A stretch of 64,000 nucleotides of DNA from Candidatus Endonucleibacter sp. (ex Gigantidas childressi) (GCA_030674875.1 JASXSU010000003.1:908076-972075); one strand, 5' to 3'. Positions 48,641 through 59,705 are shown, counted from the stretch's first letter. Made by a program: numbers and translations. The notes: generated from the sequence alone by a model not told the origin.

Positions 48641-51600
48641 ATGTCTGTACGCTTTATTCATCTTAGGCTTCATACGGAATTTTCTCTGAGCGATGGTTTG
48701 GTTCGGATTAAACCATTAATGAAGGCGATTACGGATGCGGGTATGCCTGCGGTAGCCGTAACAGATCAATCTAACTTGTGTTCTCTGATTAAATTTTACA
48801 CTGCAGCAATGGGGGCAGGTATAAAACCCATTTGTGGTATTGATCTTTGGGTGACTCGTACTGATGCTGATTCTGCACCGGTGAGGCTGGTTTTATTGTG
48901 TATGAATGAAACTGGTTATAGAAACCTTACTGAGTTAATTTCTCGAGCATTTTTGGAAAGTCAGCACCACGGTAAAGCTATTGCTAAGTTGGAGTGGGTA
49001 AAAGAGAAATCTGACGGTTTGATAGCCCTTTCAGGTGGGCGTGAAGGAGATGTGGGTCAAGCTTTGTTAGCAGGTAATAAAGCGGCTGCTAGGGAGTACC
49101 TGAGTGACTGGATGGAGACTTTCTCTGATCGTTTTTATGTGGAGTTGCAACGAACAGGGCGGGCTAATGATGAAGAGTATCTTCATGAAGCGGTTGTTCT
49201 TGCTGAAGAATGTAGCTGCCCAGTGGTTGCCACCAATGATGTAATGTTTATATCTAGAGGTGATTTTGAGGCCCATGAAGCTAGGTTTTGTATTGGTGAA
49301 GGCGCAGCATTGGACGACCCTCGCCGTAAACGTAGTTATTCTGAGGAGCAGTATTTAAAATCAGAAGAAGAAATGATCGATCTTTTTTCTGATATCCCTG
49401 AAGCTATCGAAAATACGGTGGAAATTGCTCGTCGCTGCAGTATTGAAGTACGTTTAGGGGAGTGTTTTCTACCGGACTTTCCTGTTCCTGAAGGAAAAAC
49501 TATGGAACAGTTTTTCCGTGAATTTTCTCATGAAGGTCTGACCTGTAGGCTAAAAGCAATTCTTAGCAGCGATGATCTAGAGTACGCTACAAAAGAAAAG
49601 ACTTATCGAGATCGCCTAGATTTTGAGCTTGATGTTATTTTAAAGATGGGGTTTCCGGGATATTTTCTGATAGTTATGGACTTTATCCAGTGGTCAAAAA
49701 AAAATGGCATCCCAGTTGGCCCAGGACGAGGGTCTGGTGCTGGTTCGTTAGTGGCCTATGCCCAAAAAATAACAGACATTGATCCTATTAAATACGATCT
49801 TTTGTTTGAGCGATTTTTGAATCCTGAGCGGGTATCCATGCCTGACTTTGACGTGGATTTTTGTATGGAAGGCCGTGATCGGGTTATAGAATATGTAGCG
49901 GAAACCTATGGCCGGAATGCAGTATCTCAGATTATTACTTTTGGTACTATGGCTGCAAAAGCGGTGATTCGTGATGTGGCCAGAGTGCAAGGAAAGTCTT
50001 ATGGTCTAGCAGATAGACTTTCGAAGATGATTCCCTTTGACATAGGAATGACTCTTACCAAGGCTTGCGAACAGGAAGAAGGAATTCGTGATTTTCTTAA
50101 GCAAGATGAAGACGCTGCAGAAATATGGGAGATGGCTCTCAAGCTGGAGGGTGTAATCCGTAATGTTGGCAAGCATGCTGGTGGAGTAGTTATTGCACCT
50201 ACTAAATTGACGGACTTTGCTCCTCTTTATTGTGATGATCAGGGTAAAGGGGTGATCACCCAGTATGATAAGAATGATGTAGAGTTAGCAGGGCTGGTAA
50301 AGTTTGACTTTCTTGGTTTACGAACACTGACTATTATTGATTGGGCGCTGAAGATGATAAATCCTCGGCTAAAGCAAGAAGGGAAAGAGCCTATTGATAT
50401 TGAAGGCATTGATCTAGTAGATCAGCCTTCATTTGCTTTGTTGCAAAAGGGGGAGACAACTGCCGTTTTTCAGCTTGAATCACGAGGAATGAAAGATCTT
50501 ATTAGTAGACTGCAGCCAGATTGTTTTGAAGATATTATTGCATTGGTTGCGCTATTTCGTCCAGGCCCTTTGCAGTCAGGAATGGTAGATAACTTTATTA
50601 ACCGTAAACACGGGCGTGAGATAGTTTCTTATCCTGATCCTCACTACCAACATGAATGGTTGAAACCTATTCTTGAGCCGACCTATGGCATTATTTTGTA
50701 TCAGGAGCAAGTCATGCAGATTGCTCAGGTGCTTGCTGGTTATACGTTAGGTGGTGCTGATATGCTGCGCCGGGCAATGGGTAAGAAAAAACCTGAAGAA
50801 ATGGCCAAGCAGCGAGCTGTTTTTGAAGAGGGAGCAACTAAAAGTGGTGTGGATGCTGAGCTATCTATGAAAATATTTGATCTGGTGGAGAAGTTTGCCG
50901 GTTATGGTTTTAATAAATCTCACTCAGCTGCTTATGCTTTGGTTTCATACCAGACCTTATGGTTAAAGACTCATTATCCTGCTGAATTTATGGCTGCGGT
51001 TATGAGTTCGGATATGCAGAATACAGATAAGGTCGTGACCTTTATTGAAGAAAGTAGAAATATAGGATTAATGGTTCTGTCTCCCAATGTTAATAGTGGG
51101 GAGTATATGTTCGCTGTTAATGACGAAGGGAATATTGTTTATGGTCTTGGTGCGGTTAAAGGGGTAGGGGAAAGTCCTATTGAGGCGATTGTTGAGGCTA
51201 GGAGTAAGGGAGGAGCGTTTCTTGATCTGTTTGATTTCTGTGAGCGTGTAGATTTAAAGAGGGTTAATAAAAGAGCTATTGAGGCACTGATTCGTTGCGG
51301 TGCATTAGACTTACTGGTTCCATCGAAGAAAGGGATAGGAGATCCTAGTTATAATCGTGCAATTCTTGAGGCTAGCAAGGATGAGGCTGTAAAAGCGGCG
51401 GAGCAGGCTGCTAGGAGTATTAGCTCTGGCCATGTGGATCTTTTTGGTGAGTTGGCTAATGCTGGCAAGCAAGATGTGTATGATAAATATTTAAATGTTC
51501 AGCCTTGGTCTGACAAAATACGCCTATTAGGTGAGAAAGAGACTCTTGGACTTTATTTGACTGGTCATCCAATTGATGAGTATGAAGGAGAAATAAAACA

Positions 51601-52150
51601 TTTTATCCGTAATCGAATAAAAGACTTACAGCCTGCTCGCGGGGATAGTCAGAATATAGTTGGATTAGTTGTGGACTTACGCTTCATGAAGAATAAGCGT
51701 GGGGATAAAATGGCATTTATGACTCTGGATGACAGAACGGGGCGAATAGAGGTTGCTGTTTTTGCTGGTGTTTTTGTTGAGTTCCAAGAACTGATTCAAA
51801 AAGATTCAGTATTATGTGTAGAGGGTGAAATTAGTAACGATGACTATTCAGGAGGAATTAAGGTTCGTGCTAAGAAAATAATGAAGCTGGAAGATGCCCG
51901 TGGTCATTATGCAATAAGACTAGCGCTGCAATTGTCGGCTGAGCAAATAAATAAAGAGCTTTCTATCAGGTTGGCGGAAATACTGGGTGAGCATTCGGGG
52001 CAGTTGCCTGTTCAGGTTAGATATTGCTGCGAAGATGCTGCCGCTAGTATTGCTCTTGGGGATCAGTGGCAGGTTAATCCTAGAGATGAATTGGTCTTGA
52101 GTTTGCGTAAATTGCTTGGAAGCGAAGCCGCAAGTGTTGAGTATTCATAG
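48641..52150 (+). CDS. dnaE: DNA polymerase III alpha subunit
   Basis: The 1169-aa protein (E. coli 1160) begins with the PHP domain ([20 protein letters not shown]). The polymerase active site has [15 protein letters not shown] and PDFDVDFC, with Asp404 and Asp406 as metal ligands. Helix-hairpin-helix and OB-fold ([20 protein letters not shown]) regions follow. It is the replicative polymerase. It is the last gene of the core block and lies about 180 bases after rnhB, so it may have its own promoter. Intact. Confidence 0.97.
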   Translation: MSVRFIHLRLHTEFSLSDGLVRIKPLMKAITDAGMPAVAVTDQSNLCSLIKFYTAAMGAGIKPICGIDLWVTRTDADSAPVRLVLLCMNETGYRNLTELISRAFLESQHHGKAIAKLEWVKEKSDGLIALSGGREGDVGQALLAGNKAAAREYLSDWMETFSDRFYVELQRTGRANDEEYLHEAVVLAEECSCPVVATNDVMFISRGDFEAHEARFCIGEGAALDDPRRKRSYSEEQYLKSEEEMIDLFSDIPEAIENTVEIARRCSIEVRLGECFLPDFPVPEGKTMEQFFREFSHEGLTCRLKAILSSDDLEYATKEKTYRDRLDFELDVILKMGFPGYFLIVMDFIQWSKKNGIPVGPGRGSGAGSLVAYAQKITDIDPIKYDLLFERFLNPERVSMPDFDVDFCMEGRDRVIEYVAETYGRNAVSQIITFGTMAAKAVIRDVARVQGKSYGLADRLSKMIPFDIGMTLTKACEQEEGIRDFLKQDEDAAEIWEMALKLEGVIRNVGKHAGGVVIAPTKLTDFAPLYCDDQGKGVITQYDKNDVELAGLVKFDFLGLRTLTIIDWALKMINPRLKQEGKEPIDIEGIDLVDQPSFALLQKGETTAVFQLESRGMKDLISRLQPDCFEDIIALVALFRPGPLQSGMVDNFINRKHGREIVSYPDPHYQHEWLKPILEPTYGIILYQEQVMQIAQVLAGYTLGGADMLRRAMGKKKPEEMAKQRAVFEEGATKSGVDAELSMKIFDLVEKFAGYGFNKSHSAAYALVSYQTLWLKTHYPAEFMAAVMSSDMQNTDKVVTFIEESRNIGLMVLSPNVNSGEYMFAVNDEGNIVYGLGAVKGVGESPIEAIVEARSKGGAFLDLFDFCERVDLKRVNKRAIEALIRCGALDLLVPSKKGIGDPSYNRAILEASKDEAVKAAEQAARSISSGHVDLFGELANAGKQDVYDKYLNVQPWSDKIRLLGEKETLGLYLTGHPIDEYEGEIKHFIRNRIKDLQPARGDSQNIVGLVVDLRFMKNKRGDKMAFMTLDDRTGRIEVAVFAGVFVEFQELIQKDSVLCVEGEISNDDYSGGIKVRAKKIMKLEDARGHYAIRLALQLSAEQINKELSIRLAEILGEHSGQLPVQVRYCCEDAAASIALGDQWQVNPRDELVLSLRKLLGSEAASVEYS

Positions 52151-52278
52151 GTGGTGTTGTTTAAGGTAGTTGTCGCTTTTCTGATGCATCTTTGTTTTTC
52201 AATTCATTATACTCAAAATTATCTTTTTCAGTATTTTTGATATAAACAGATAATGCAGCAAAACAGTTTAAGAATGCT

Positions 52279-52326
52279 CCCCTCTTCAATGGTAACGGGT
52301 ATATAACCGTTACCATTGAAGGGGGG
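52279..52326. terminator. Long perfect-ended hairpin after dnaE, two repeat ends head to head
   Basis: The arms at 52279-52298 (CTTCAATGGTAACGG) and 52307-52326 (CCGTTACCATTGAAG) pair at nearly all of 20 positions around an eight-base loop. They are two type B repeat ends in mirror arrangement. The hairpin lies between the converging dnaE and 671-aa genes and may stop transcription from both. Confidence 0.65.
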
Positions 52327-52366
52327 CATTCAACAACCGCATACCCTCAAGGGTAATGGGTGTATT
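52327..52366. repeat. Type B repeat end
   Basis: CAACAACCGCATACCCTCAA and GGGTAATGGGTGTAT continue the right-hand repeat after the hairpin. Confidence 0.55.
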
Positions 52367-54382
52367 TCACAGGATATTACAAGCTCTCTTCAATATGGTT
52401 TTGGCTGGTGGTCTTTGTGGGAAACATGTTGTCCCCCAGTCAATTGTTAGTCCATTTCTTTCTGCTTTTAGCAGAGTTGTGAGTAGTCTCCCAGGAAATG
52501 ACGGGGAATAATAAAACTTAAAATCAGCGAATAGATTTGTTGTTATATCCGATACAGACATGCTGCTATCTATTTCATGTTTAAAAAACATATGGCTTAT
52601 GTTAAAAAAAGTATAGTGTTCAGATATATCTAATTTGTCTTGTAAATATTGGATGTCATCCTCTAATATGCTTTTTTTGTACCGTAGTTCCATATAAAAA
52701 GGACTGTTTTCTTGACGTTTATTTATTCTGACCTGGTCAATCGTTTTTGTTTCTAGGCACAGTAACGCATTCTTTAGTTGTTCTACATGTATATGCTCTG
52801 GATAATGCATAAGTTTTGTGCAAAAGAGCGCAACATTATCGCTATTGCTTTTATTCATTAATGATATTAGAAACTCTAATTCGGCATATTTTGTATCTGA
52901 TTCTACCTCAAAATGGCTATATGTATAATTTTTATTTATCGGTTTTAGGCCTATTTTATTAGCAAGCTCGTTATGATTTTCTAAAGTTCTGGAGATGATT
53001 TGGCATACGTTATCATTTACTTTCGCATTCGCTATATTAGGATGCTTTGTGAAAAATTCATCCATAGGAGCATTGTTAGAAGTATAATTGCTATGTGGCG
53101 AATGCAAGCTGGTATATTTGCTCAGGTCTTCATCTGGAAGTAATATAATTGCCACGTTCTGCCAATTTACCAAGCAATTACCACTATGCTCTGATTCTAG
53201 CAATAGATTAATTATTTCATGGCCACCTTTTTCATTTTTAAACTCTTGTAGCATTTCTGCTCCTATCCATTTAGTATCATGCTTTCGATGAATCACGAAA
53301 GAGCGCATCATCTCATCGCTTATATGCAATACTGAAGGTGGAATGTTGTATATATTTACTAACACAGATAAACCTACGAGATGTGACGCTGACCACTCTA
53401 TATTGTCATTTCTTTCAAATAATAGTTTAATATAATGATTTTCTCTACATCTAATGGATTTTAGGGATTCGCCGACTTGTGAATCACTTGGATTTCTTAA
53501 TGCTTCAGCTGTCTTTGAAAGGTCTCTATTTTCTAAAGAATGGGATGGCGGGTTTAGGTTATATGGTTTTTTTTTACGTTTGCGTGTTTTTTTTTTATGG
53601 GTAGCAGGGCATACCGTGTTTATTTCATTGCGTGGTCGTAGAAAATCATGAAAAAAATAATCGGATAATATTCTAGATTTTGCAGGAGATGAGATAGAAT
53701 TTGTATCACGTTGCAATAGATTTATAGTATTAGGGTCTTGGTTTTTTTTGAAATTATGCTGTTCTTTCAAAAAGCTTAAAGTTACTTCAGGGCTATCTTT
53801 CTCAGCATTCAATTCAGATGCTTTCCACTGCCAATGGGATGCCATAGGAATAAAGCCGCATCCAGATATTGCAATATTCATTTCTCCGCTACTATGAAAT
53901 TGCAACGGAAATTCCCAAACCTCGAACTCTACTAAGTCAGTTGATGTAAAAACTGAGTTACTCTTCTTGGGGTTATCGCAAAGTATATGATCACTCCTGT
54001 CATCAAATAAAGCTTTCAATTTAGATATAATACAATCGACATTAGTACTGCAGGCTATAGAAAGCATGAATCGTGCTGAAGAATTTAGTGGCTTTTGCCA
54101 GCGTAATTTTGCAGAGTTTAACTCAATGCGACACTCATTGTTTATATTGTTTGTATTGTTTGTTATTGTCCCAGGAATAGAGTTATCTGGAACTTCACCA
54201 TCGAACATAGAGCTTATGTTTGAACTAATATAGACACAATCTCCTAGAGTGTATCTATAGGTGTAAAGATCTCGTTCATTATGGGTGGCATTTATGGTTA
54301 ACACATCAATAGCCAAGCATGGAAAGCTTAGCTTGTACATGCAAAGTAATACGACAAGTTTCATGCATTTTAGATACTTCAT
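52367..54382 (-). CDS. Secreted 671-aa unknown protein with an NLS-like basic cluster
   Basis: I know no family for it. Residues 1-24 are a Sec signal (KLVVLLCMYKLSFPCLA), with AAGG nine bases before the ATG. Residues 25-200 are Cys-bearing and look beta-rich, as in an extracytoplasmic domain. At 263-273 lies KKKTRKRKKKP, a textbook monopartite nuclear-localisation pattern in an otherwise mildly charged protein. The rest (about 310-671) is helical with repeated leucines (SASHLVGLSVLVNIYNI). Export plus such a cluster would fit delivery into a host cell and its nucleus, but RNA binding or chance could also explain it. The gene faces dnaE. Low GC, intact. Confidence 0.65.
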   Translation of the reverse strand: MKYLKCMKLVVLLCMYKLSFPCLAIDVLTINATHNERDLYTYRYTLGDCVYISSNISSMFDGEVPDNSIPGTITNNTNNINNECRIELNSAKLRWQKPLNSSARFMLSIACSTNVDCIISKLKALFDDRSDHILCDNPKKSNSVFTSTDLVEFEVWEFPLQFHSSGEMNIAISGCGFIPMASHWQWKASELNAEKDSPEVTLSFLKEQHNFKKNQDPNTINLLQRDTNSISSPAKSRILSDYFFHDFLRPRNEINTVCPATHKKKTRKRKKKPYNLNPPSHSLENRDLSKTAEALRNPSDSQVGESLKSIRCRENHYIKLLFERNDNIEWSASHLVGLSVLVNIYNIPPSVLHISDEMMRSFVIHRKHDTKWIGAEMLQEFKNEKGGHEIINLLLESEHSGNCLVNWQNVAIILLPDEDLSKYTSLHSPHSNYTSNNAPMDEFFTKHPNIANAKVNDNVCQIISRTLENHNELANKIGLKPINKNYTYSHFEVESDTKYAELEFLISLMNKSNSDNVALFCTKLMHYPEHIHVEQLKNALLCLETKTIDQVRINKRQENSPFYMELRYKKSILEDDIQYLQDKLDISEHYTFFNISHMFFKHEIDSSMSVSDITTNLFADFKFYYSPSFPGRLLTTLLKAERNGLTIDWGTTCFPQRPPAKTILKRACNIL

Positions 54383-55025
54383 ATTTTCTACCTTATAACA
54401 CTAAGACAATTACTTTCACGAAGAATAAATTATATACATTATGCCAGTTAGCGGTGTGACTCCAAGTCTGTTTTTTGCTGTGGGGGCAGGGTGATTTTGA
54501 CATAAACAGACAATGCAGGAAAACAGTTTGAAAATCAAGCACTTTTAATGTGGTGGTTATAGGTTTGTGTATTTTAAAAGGCAAAATATACTGCGCCTCG
54601 GTTTTACCAGATGGGCTATCTGATAGCTGTTCCTGCATAATCGTTTTCAATAGGCGTTGTTTGGTGCATGACGAACGATGAATCTTACGCTATGGTGCCT
54701 TTTGCTCTAAGCAGTGCTTGACCAGTCATCGTTGCTAATGTTTTTTATCGCTTTTTATCTGTCACCAGTATATCTCTATCTGCTCTAATTAATTGAATAT
54801 ATTACCTTGCAAGCCTTACTCTGTCTTTGGTTTAGTGTTTATCTTGAATTTAAAGTAAAGAATTTAGTCTATATTGATAAGATGTTAATTTATAAAGGGT
54901 TAGGTGTGAAAAAAGTTAGAATATATTTTTGACGCTAGCAATCTTTCTAAGTGGTACGAATATAGTAGAATTGGATGACTTAGATGTAGGTGAGCAGGGT
55001 TCAGAGTTTCTTAGTATCAAGTTTG
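54383..55025. other. Gap with IS630 end relic
   Basis: A reversed IS630-like left end lies at about 54455-54535 (TTTTTTGCTGTG, CAGGGTGATTTTGACAT). The ACAGACAATGCAGGAAAACA segment recurs in altered form at 52245-52270. The rest is AT-rich; the minus-strand frame at 54393-54650 is not convincing. The promoter of the 671-aa gene should be near 54400. Confidence 0.5.
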
Positions 55026-55042
55026 AAGTGCGACAAAAATAG

Positions 55043-56042
55043 TTATTCATAAAAGCATTCCTCCAGTGTTTTATAAGCTAACCGCTTCCTTGGTTTTGTA
55101 TTTAATTTGGCCGCGATGATATTACATCGTCGCTGAGTTAGCCCTGCCATTGATGCTCCCTTAACTAAGTATTGTCTGATCAAACCATGGGTATTTTTAT
55201 TCGTACCACGTTCCCATGAGTGATGTGGGTTGGCAAAGTAATAAGGGCAATTAGTCACTTCTTCAGCTTTCTTGTATTGGTGAAGCTCGGTGCCGTTATC
55301 TGATGTAATGGTTTTAAATTGCTCAGGCATTTCACTCATTAATTTTACCGTTGGCCTGTTGGTTGACTTGGTCATTCTATCGTTTAACTGGCCTATCAAT
55401 GTGTAACCAGTTTTTCGCTCAACCAGTGTGACTACGCAGTGTTTATACCCAAAGCATTTCAAATTGCTACTAGGCAGCAAGTAAGCGAAGCCCCGTGAGC
55501 CTACGAGTAGTAGGTGATCTGGGTGAGCGAACGCAGCCAACAACGTAGCAACTTGAAAGGCGACTGGTATATATTGCGCTTATTGGCAATCCTGCCTCGA
55601 CTATCATAAGCCTTGTAGCGTTTACGTCTTCGCTTTTGAGCACAACGCAAGTGCTTCCATAGCAAGCCGCATTTCTTTTTATCACGCCAAATATATCGAT
55701 AAATAGCTTCATGGCTAAAGCAACGTACACCTATCCGTTTTAAGTAACCCGTAATCTGTTCAGGGCTCCATTGTTTATGCAAGAGTTCCTAATGATCACG
55801 TAATCCTTTTCTGTAAAATGTTGGTTTCTCCTTGAACGTAGACGTCGAGCTCTTGTCCTTTGCTGTGCCCTGATGGGTCGATATGAGCCTTCCTTATGCC
55901 AACAAGTATTACGTTGAAATTCTCGATATATGGTACTTCGGTGTTTTCCGATAGCTGTGGCAATGTCCGTAAAACTTAATCCTTGCCATTTTAGCGCGAC
56001 TACCATATATCTATCACCCTCGGTAAGCTGTTGGTACTTCAT
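55043..56042 (-). pseudogene. IS30 transposase, broken by frameshift and MITE
   Basis: The N-terminus (56042 downwards) reads MKYQQLTEGDRYMVVALKWQ with the helix-turn-helix SFTDIATAIGKHRSTIYREF. A frame break near 55780 leads to KQWSPEQITGYLKRIGVRCF and HEAIYRYIWRDKK. After the MITE the DDE part has VTLVERKTGYTLIGQL, TSDNGTE and NKNTHGLIRQY. None of the pieces gives a working enzyme. Confidence 0.83.
55444..55571. repeat. Type A MITE-like repeat in IS30 element 3
   Basis: This full 128-bp copy runs from TATACCCAAAGCATTTCAAA to CTTGAAAGGCGACTGGTATA and matches the copies at 368 and 26990 nearly base for base. Confidence 0.92.
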
Positions 56043-56343
56043 AGGTTTTTACTTCGTGATTGGAGCAAAAAGCTAAGGGTATCGCAGTTCATCGTTTTTA
56101 TTAAATTGGGTGTCGCACTTAATATATGAATTCGGCTTTGATAAGAGTAAGCTGGAGGTGCTACTATCGCAACTTAATGGTGATGCTCGCGACAATCTTT
56201 TTTTCGTCTAGGTATTGTGGATCTTTATAATATTTCAATGACTTGTATGCACGAAATTATTTCATAGAATTGTATCTGGTTAAACGTAGGTTATTTTTCC
56301 ACTCTTTTTTAATTGGCAGTAGTCTCAATTAAAAAGGGGTGCT

Positions 56344-56465
56344 GTGACGCTCAGTGAAGAACAACTCAGGGATTGGGTTGATCAGTTTGCGAATATTAAT
56401 CAGAGAGTTGACGAGCTAATTACTCTTAAAATCAAGGATTTCAAATTGTTTTTATTACCGTGCAG
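56344..56465 (+). pseudogene. Possible 5' gene fragment cut by a MITE
   Basis: A GTG at 56344 with GGGG shortly upstream opens MTLSEEQLRDWVDQFANINQ and more helical sequence for about 40 residues, then the frame runs into a type B repeat. It may be the remains of a small gene upstream of trmJ. I cannot name it. Confidence 0.3.
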
Positions 56466-56591
56466 ATACCCCTCACCATTGAAGGTGTGGGTAGGCGCAA
56501 ATGAACGAAGCTCCATGATTCTACGAGTAGTAGGTTATTGGGTGAGGGAGAGTAGTCAACAACCCCGCTTATTCAAATGGTAACTGGTATA
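56466..56591. repeat. Type B MITE-like repeat next to trmJ
   Basis: The best-preserved type B copy: ATACCCCTCACCATTGAAGG to TTATTCAAATGGTAACTGGTATA, 126 bp. It ends four bases before the trmJ ATG. Confidence 0.82.
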
Positions 56592-56595
56592 GATC

Positions 56596-57336
56596 ATGGT
56601 GTCTGAAGTGTTTAATAATCTCTCTATTGTTTTGGTTAATCCATCTCATCCAGGAAATATCGGTGCTGCTGCGCGTGCAATGAAAACCATGGGTCTAAGT
56701 AAGCTTTGTTTAGTTGAACCAGATGACTTTCCTTCTGATGTTGCTAAAGCACTTGCTTCAGGTGCGGATGATATTCTTGAGCAGGCTGTGGTGGTTTCAA
56801 CACTTGGAGAGGCTGTTGCTGGGTGTCAGTTTGTTGTGGGTACTAGTGCGAGGGTGCGGGGTGTTTCTTTACAGTTGGTAGACCCACGTGGTTGCGCGGA
56901 TACGATGCTAAAAGAGCTGTCTTGTGGTTCAGTTGCTCTTGTTTTTGGCAGGGAAGACAGGGGGTTAACTAATGAGGAGTTATATCATTGTCATTTACAA
57001 GTACATATTCCAGTAAATCAAGAGTTTAGCTCGTTAAATCTTGGTGCTGCTGTTCAGGTGTTGTGTTATGAGTTAAGAATGGCTTGGTTATTAAAGTCTG
57101 AGGCTGCTGTGTTACCGAAAGCTCGAAGTCATGAGTTGGCTACTATGGGTGATATGGAGCGGTTTTACCAGCATTTATATGAAGTGTTACAGAGTATTGG
57201 CTTTTTGGAACACAGCAGTCATGAGAAAATCATGGCCAAGCTTAGACGGCTTTATGGCCGCATTCGCCTTGATATGGTTGAATTGGCGATACTCCGAGGT
57301 ATTCTTTCAGAAACTCAGAGGTGTTTAGAAAAATAG
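56596..57336 (+). CDS. trmJ: tRNA (cytidine/uridine-32-2'-O-)-methyltransferase
   Basis: The 246-aa SPOUT enzyme starts with IVLVNPSHPGNIGAAARAMK and has VALVFGREDRGLTNEEL and FSSLNLGAAVQVLCYEL, the knotted SAM-binding motifs of TrmJ. It methylates the ribose of residue 32 in several tRNAs. No Shine-Dalgarno site precedes the ATG because a repeat ends four bases upstream. A short neutral linker joins the domain to the C-terminal helix RLRRLYGRIRL-like end. Intact. Confidence 0.95.
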   Translation: MVSEVFNNLSIVLVNPSHPGNIGAAARAMKTMGLSKLCLVEPDDFPSDVAKALASGADDILEQAVVVSTLGEAVAGCQFVVGTSARVRGVSLQLVDPRGCADTMLKELSCGSVALVFGREDRGLTNEELYHCHLQVHIPVNQEFSSLNLGAAVQVLCYELRMAWLLKSEAAVLPKARSHELATMGDMERFYQHLYEVLQSIGFLEHSSHEKIMAKLRRLYGRIRLDMVELAILRGILSETQRCLEK

Positions 57337-57546
57337 TCATGAATAGGGTTTCTTATAATATTTTGTTTGAATGTTACTCGCTACCAAGTCATGAAAGTCA
57401 TGAGAATATTAAATCTAAAAAACAAGCAGAGAATAGCTTACAAGTTAACTACGAAGCGTAAACATGGCGATGTTGTGGAGTTAATTTATTGAATCAAAAA
57501 TTTAACCATTTGAGGAAAGATCAAATTTGGGCTGGTGATATAACTT

Positions 57547-57870
57547 GAGACCTTTGCATGATAACGCCATTTGACGCCCGTTATTAATGAGTTACATTTT
57601 TTGACGATAAAAAGGTCAAAAATGACGCCATAGGGGCGAATTCTTTACGAATTGCGTCTTATTACCCCACCTTTTCATTTTTTAGGCACGGCTTGCCTGC
57701 TGTAACGATAACCCTCGCTTGATGTTGTGCGCAACACACATCATCTCAAATCGCGTACGGTTCCGATCAAGACCCAGATAACGTGCTTTCGCCATCTCGT
57801 AGTGTTGCTTCAAAACACCAAAGACGCGCTCAACGGTACATCGCACTCCCGAATGTAGCTGATTAAATTT
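57547..57870 (-). mobile_element. IS5-like remnant, transposase tail only
   Basis: It begins GAGACCTTTGCATGATAA and encodes on the minus strand VRCTVERVFGVLKQHYEMAK and RFEMMCVAHNIKRGLSLQQA. It matches the remnant at 12256-12665 up to GATTAAATTT, where a decamer repeat takes over. Confidence 0.8.
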
Positions 57871-57920
57871 TTTCGCATTTTCTCGCATTTTTTCGCATTT
57901 TCTCGCATTTTCTCGCATTT
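57871..57920. repeat. Ten-base tandem repeat, five units
   Basis: Five copies of T(T/C)TCGCATTT follow head to tail. On the minus strand they extend the transposase tail frame with MRENARKCEKMRENAKK. Confidence 0.92.
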
Positions 57921-58106
57921 AAGTAAGCCTGTTACGTGCAAAATAACGAATACAAAAGCCCGAAGTTACTCCATACATCCAATGCTCTGCCTGCTATTTA
58001 CCTAACTGATAAAATCAGCCAGAATAAAGTCATCTAGCGCTAAAAACTACTCTCTATAATTACAGCGCTCTAATCAAAAACTCAGTACTTAAGGGCGTTA
58101 CTATTT

Positions 58107-59705
58107 ATGGCCAAGAAGCCAACCGCAAAAGCTAAACCCAAAACCACCACTAATTTCGAGGAATCCCTCTGGGACAGCGCCAACAAGCTGCGCGGCTCGG
58201 TAGAGTCCTCCGAATACAAGCACATCGTGCTGAGCTTAATCTTCCTCAAGTTCATCAGCGACAAGTTTGAGGCGCACCGCCAAGCCTTAATCGACGATGG
58301 TAAAGAGCAATTCATCGATACCGTGCCCTTTTACACTCAAAGCAATATCTTCTATCTAGCCGAAGAAGCCCGCTGGGCCACCGTCATCAAGCAAAGCAAG
58401 CAAGACGACATTGCCCTGCGTATCGACACCGCCTTACACACCATCGAAAAAACCAACAAATCGCTGGCCGGTGCCTTGCCCGACAACTACTTCTCACGCC
58501 TTGACTTACCCAGTAGTAAATTGGCCGCCTTGCTCGACACCATCAACAATATCGACACCCTCGCCAACGAATGCGACATGAGCGAAGAAGACCTCGTAGG
58601 CCGCGTGTACGAATACTTCCTCGGTAAGTTTGCAGCCTCAGAGGGTAAAGGTGGGGGCGAGTTCTATACGCCCAAATCCGTGGTGGCACTACTGGCCGAA
58701 ATGCTAGAGCCCTACAAAGGCAAAATTTACGACCCCTGCTGCGGCTCCGGCGGTATGTTTGTACAGTCCATCAAGTTTGTGAAAAGCCACAACGGCAACC
58801 AAAAAGACATCTCCATCTACGGCCAAGAGCTCACCAGCACCACCTACAAGCTGGCAAAAATGAACCTCGCCATTCGCGGCATTAGTGGCAACTTGGGCGA
58901 CGTTGCCGCCGACACCTTCTTTAAAGATCAGCACCCCGATTTAAAAGCCGATTACATCTTAGCCAACCCACCGTTTAACCTTAAACAGTGGCGCGAAGAG
59001 AACGAACTCACCGACGACCCTCGCTGGGGCGGCTACACCGTACCACCCACCGGCAACGCCAACTACGCGTGGATATTGCACATGCTCAGTAAGCTCAGCG
59101 AGAGCGGCACTGCCGGCTTTGTACTGGCCAACGGCTCCATGAGCACCAGCACCAGCGGCGAAGGTAAAATACGCCAAGAGCTTATCGACAACGATCATGT
59201 GGAATGTATGATCGCGCTGCCGGGCCAGCTGTTTTACACCACGCCAATTCCCGTCTGCCTGTGGTTCCTTACCAAAAACAAAGGTGCGGATAAAACGCAG
59301 AGGCTACAGAGAGCGCAAAGGCGAAACCCTGTTTATCGATGCCCGCCAAATGGGCACCATGACCAGCCGCATTCATAAAGAACTCACCACCGATGATCTT
59401 GCCAAAATCGCCGGTACCTACCACGCATGGCGGGGTGAAGTCACAGGACAGCAGTGGCAAGCTTGAGCAATACGAAGACGTTGCCGGTTACAGTAAATCA
59501 GCCTCACTAGACGACATCAAAGCCAACGACTATGTGCTGACACCTGGGCGCTATGTGGGCGCTGCCGAATTAGAAGATGATGGCATTCCCTTTGAAGAAA
59601 AAATGAAAGAACTCAGCCAAACCCTTTACGGACAGATGAAAGAAGCCCAAGCATTAGATAACAGCCATTCGCCAGAACTTGGAGGTGTTGGGTTATGGGG
59701 AGTGA
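58107..59705 (+). pseudogene. hsdM: Type I restriction-modification methylase (HsdM), frameshifted
   Basis: The first 390 residues are intact: the helical N-terminal domain (FEESLWDSANKLRGSVESSE), SAM motif DPCCGSGGMFV and catalytic NPPF. Near 59283 an extra base shifts the frame; the sequence goes on as RRGYRERKGETLFIDARQMG in frame two, then from about 59460 as YEDVAGYSKSASLDDIKAND in a third frame, ending GYGE at 59705. HsdM forms the methylase with HsdS. GC and codon use are higher than in the core genes, indicating acquisition. Confidence 0.9.

Larger units (their letters stand above)
55026..56120 (-). mobile_element. IS30-family element 3
   Basis: It is bounded by AAGTGCGACA (55026-) and TGTCGCACTT (56111-56120). 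It is 1095 bp long, of which 128 bp are an inserted MITE. Confidence 0.83.

Noticed and set aside
54393-54650. Minus-strand 85-aa frame upstream of the 671-aa gene
   Set aside because: It spans an IS630 end relic and shows no domain or signal.
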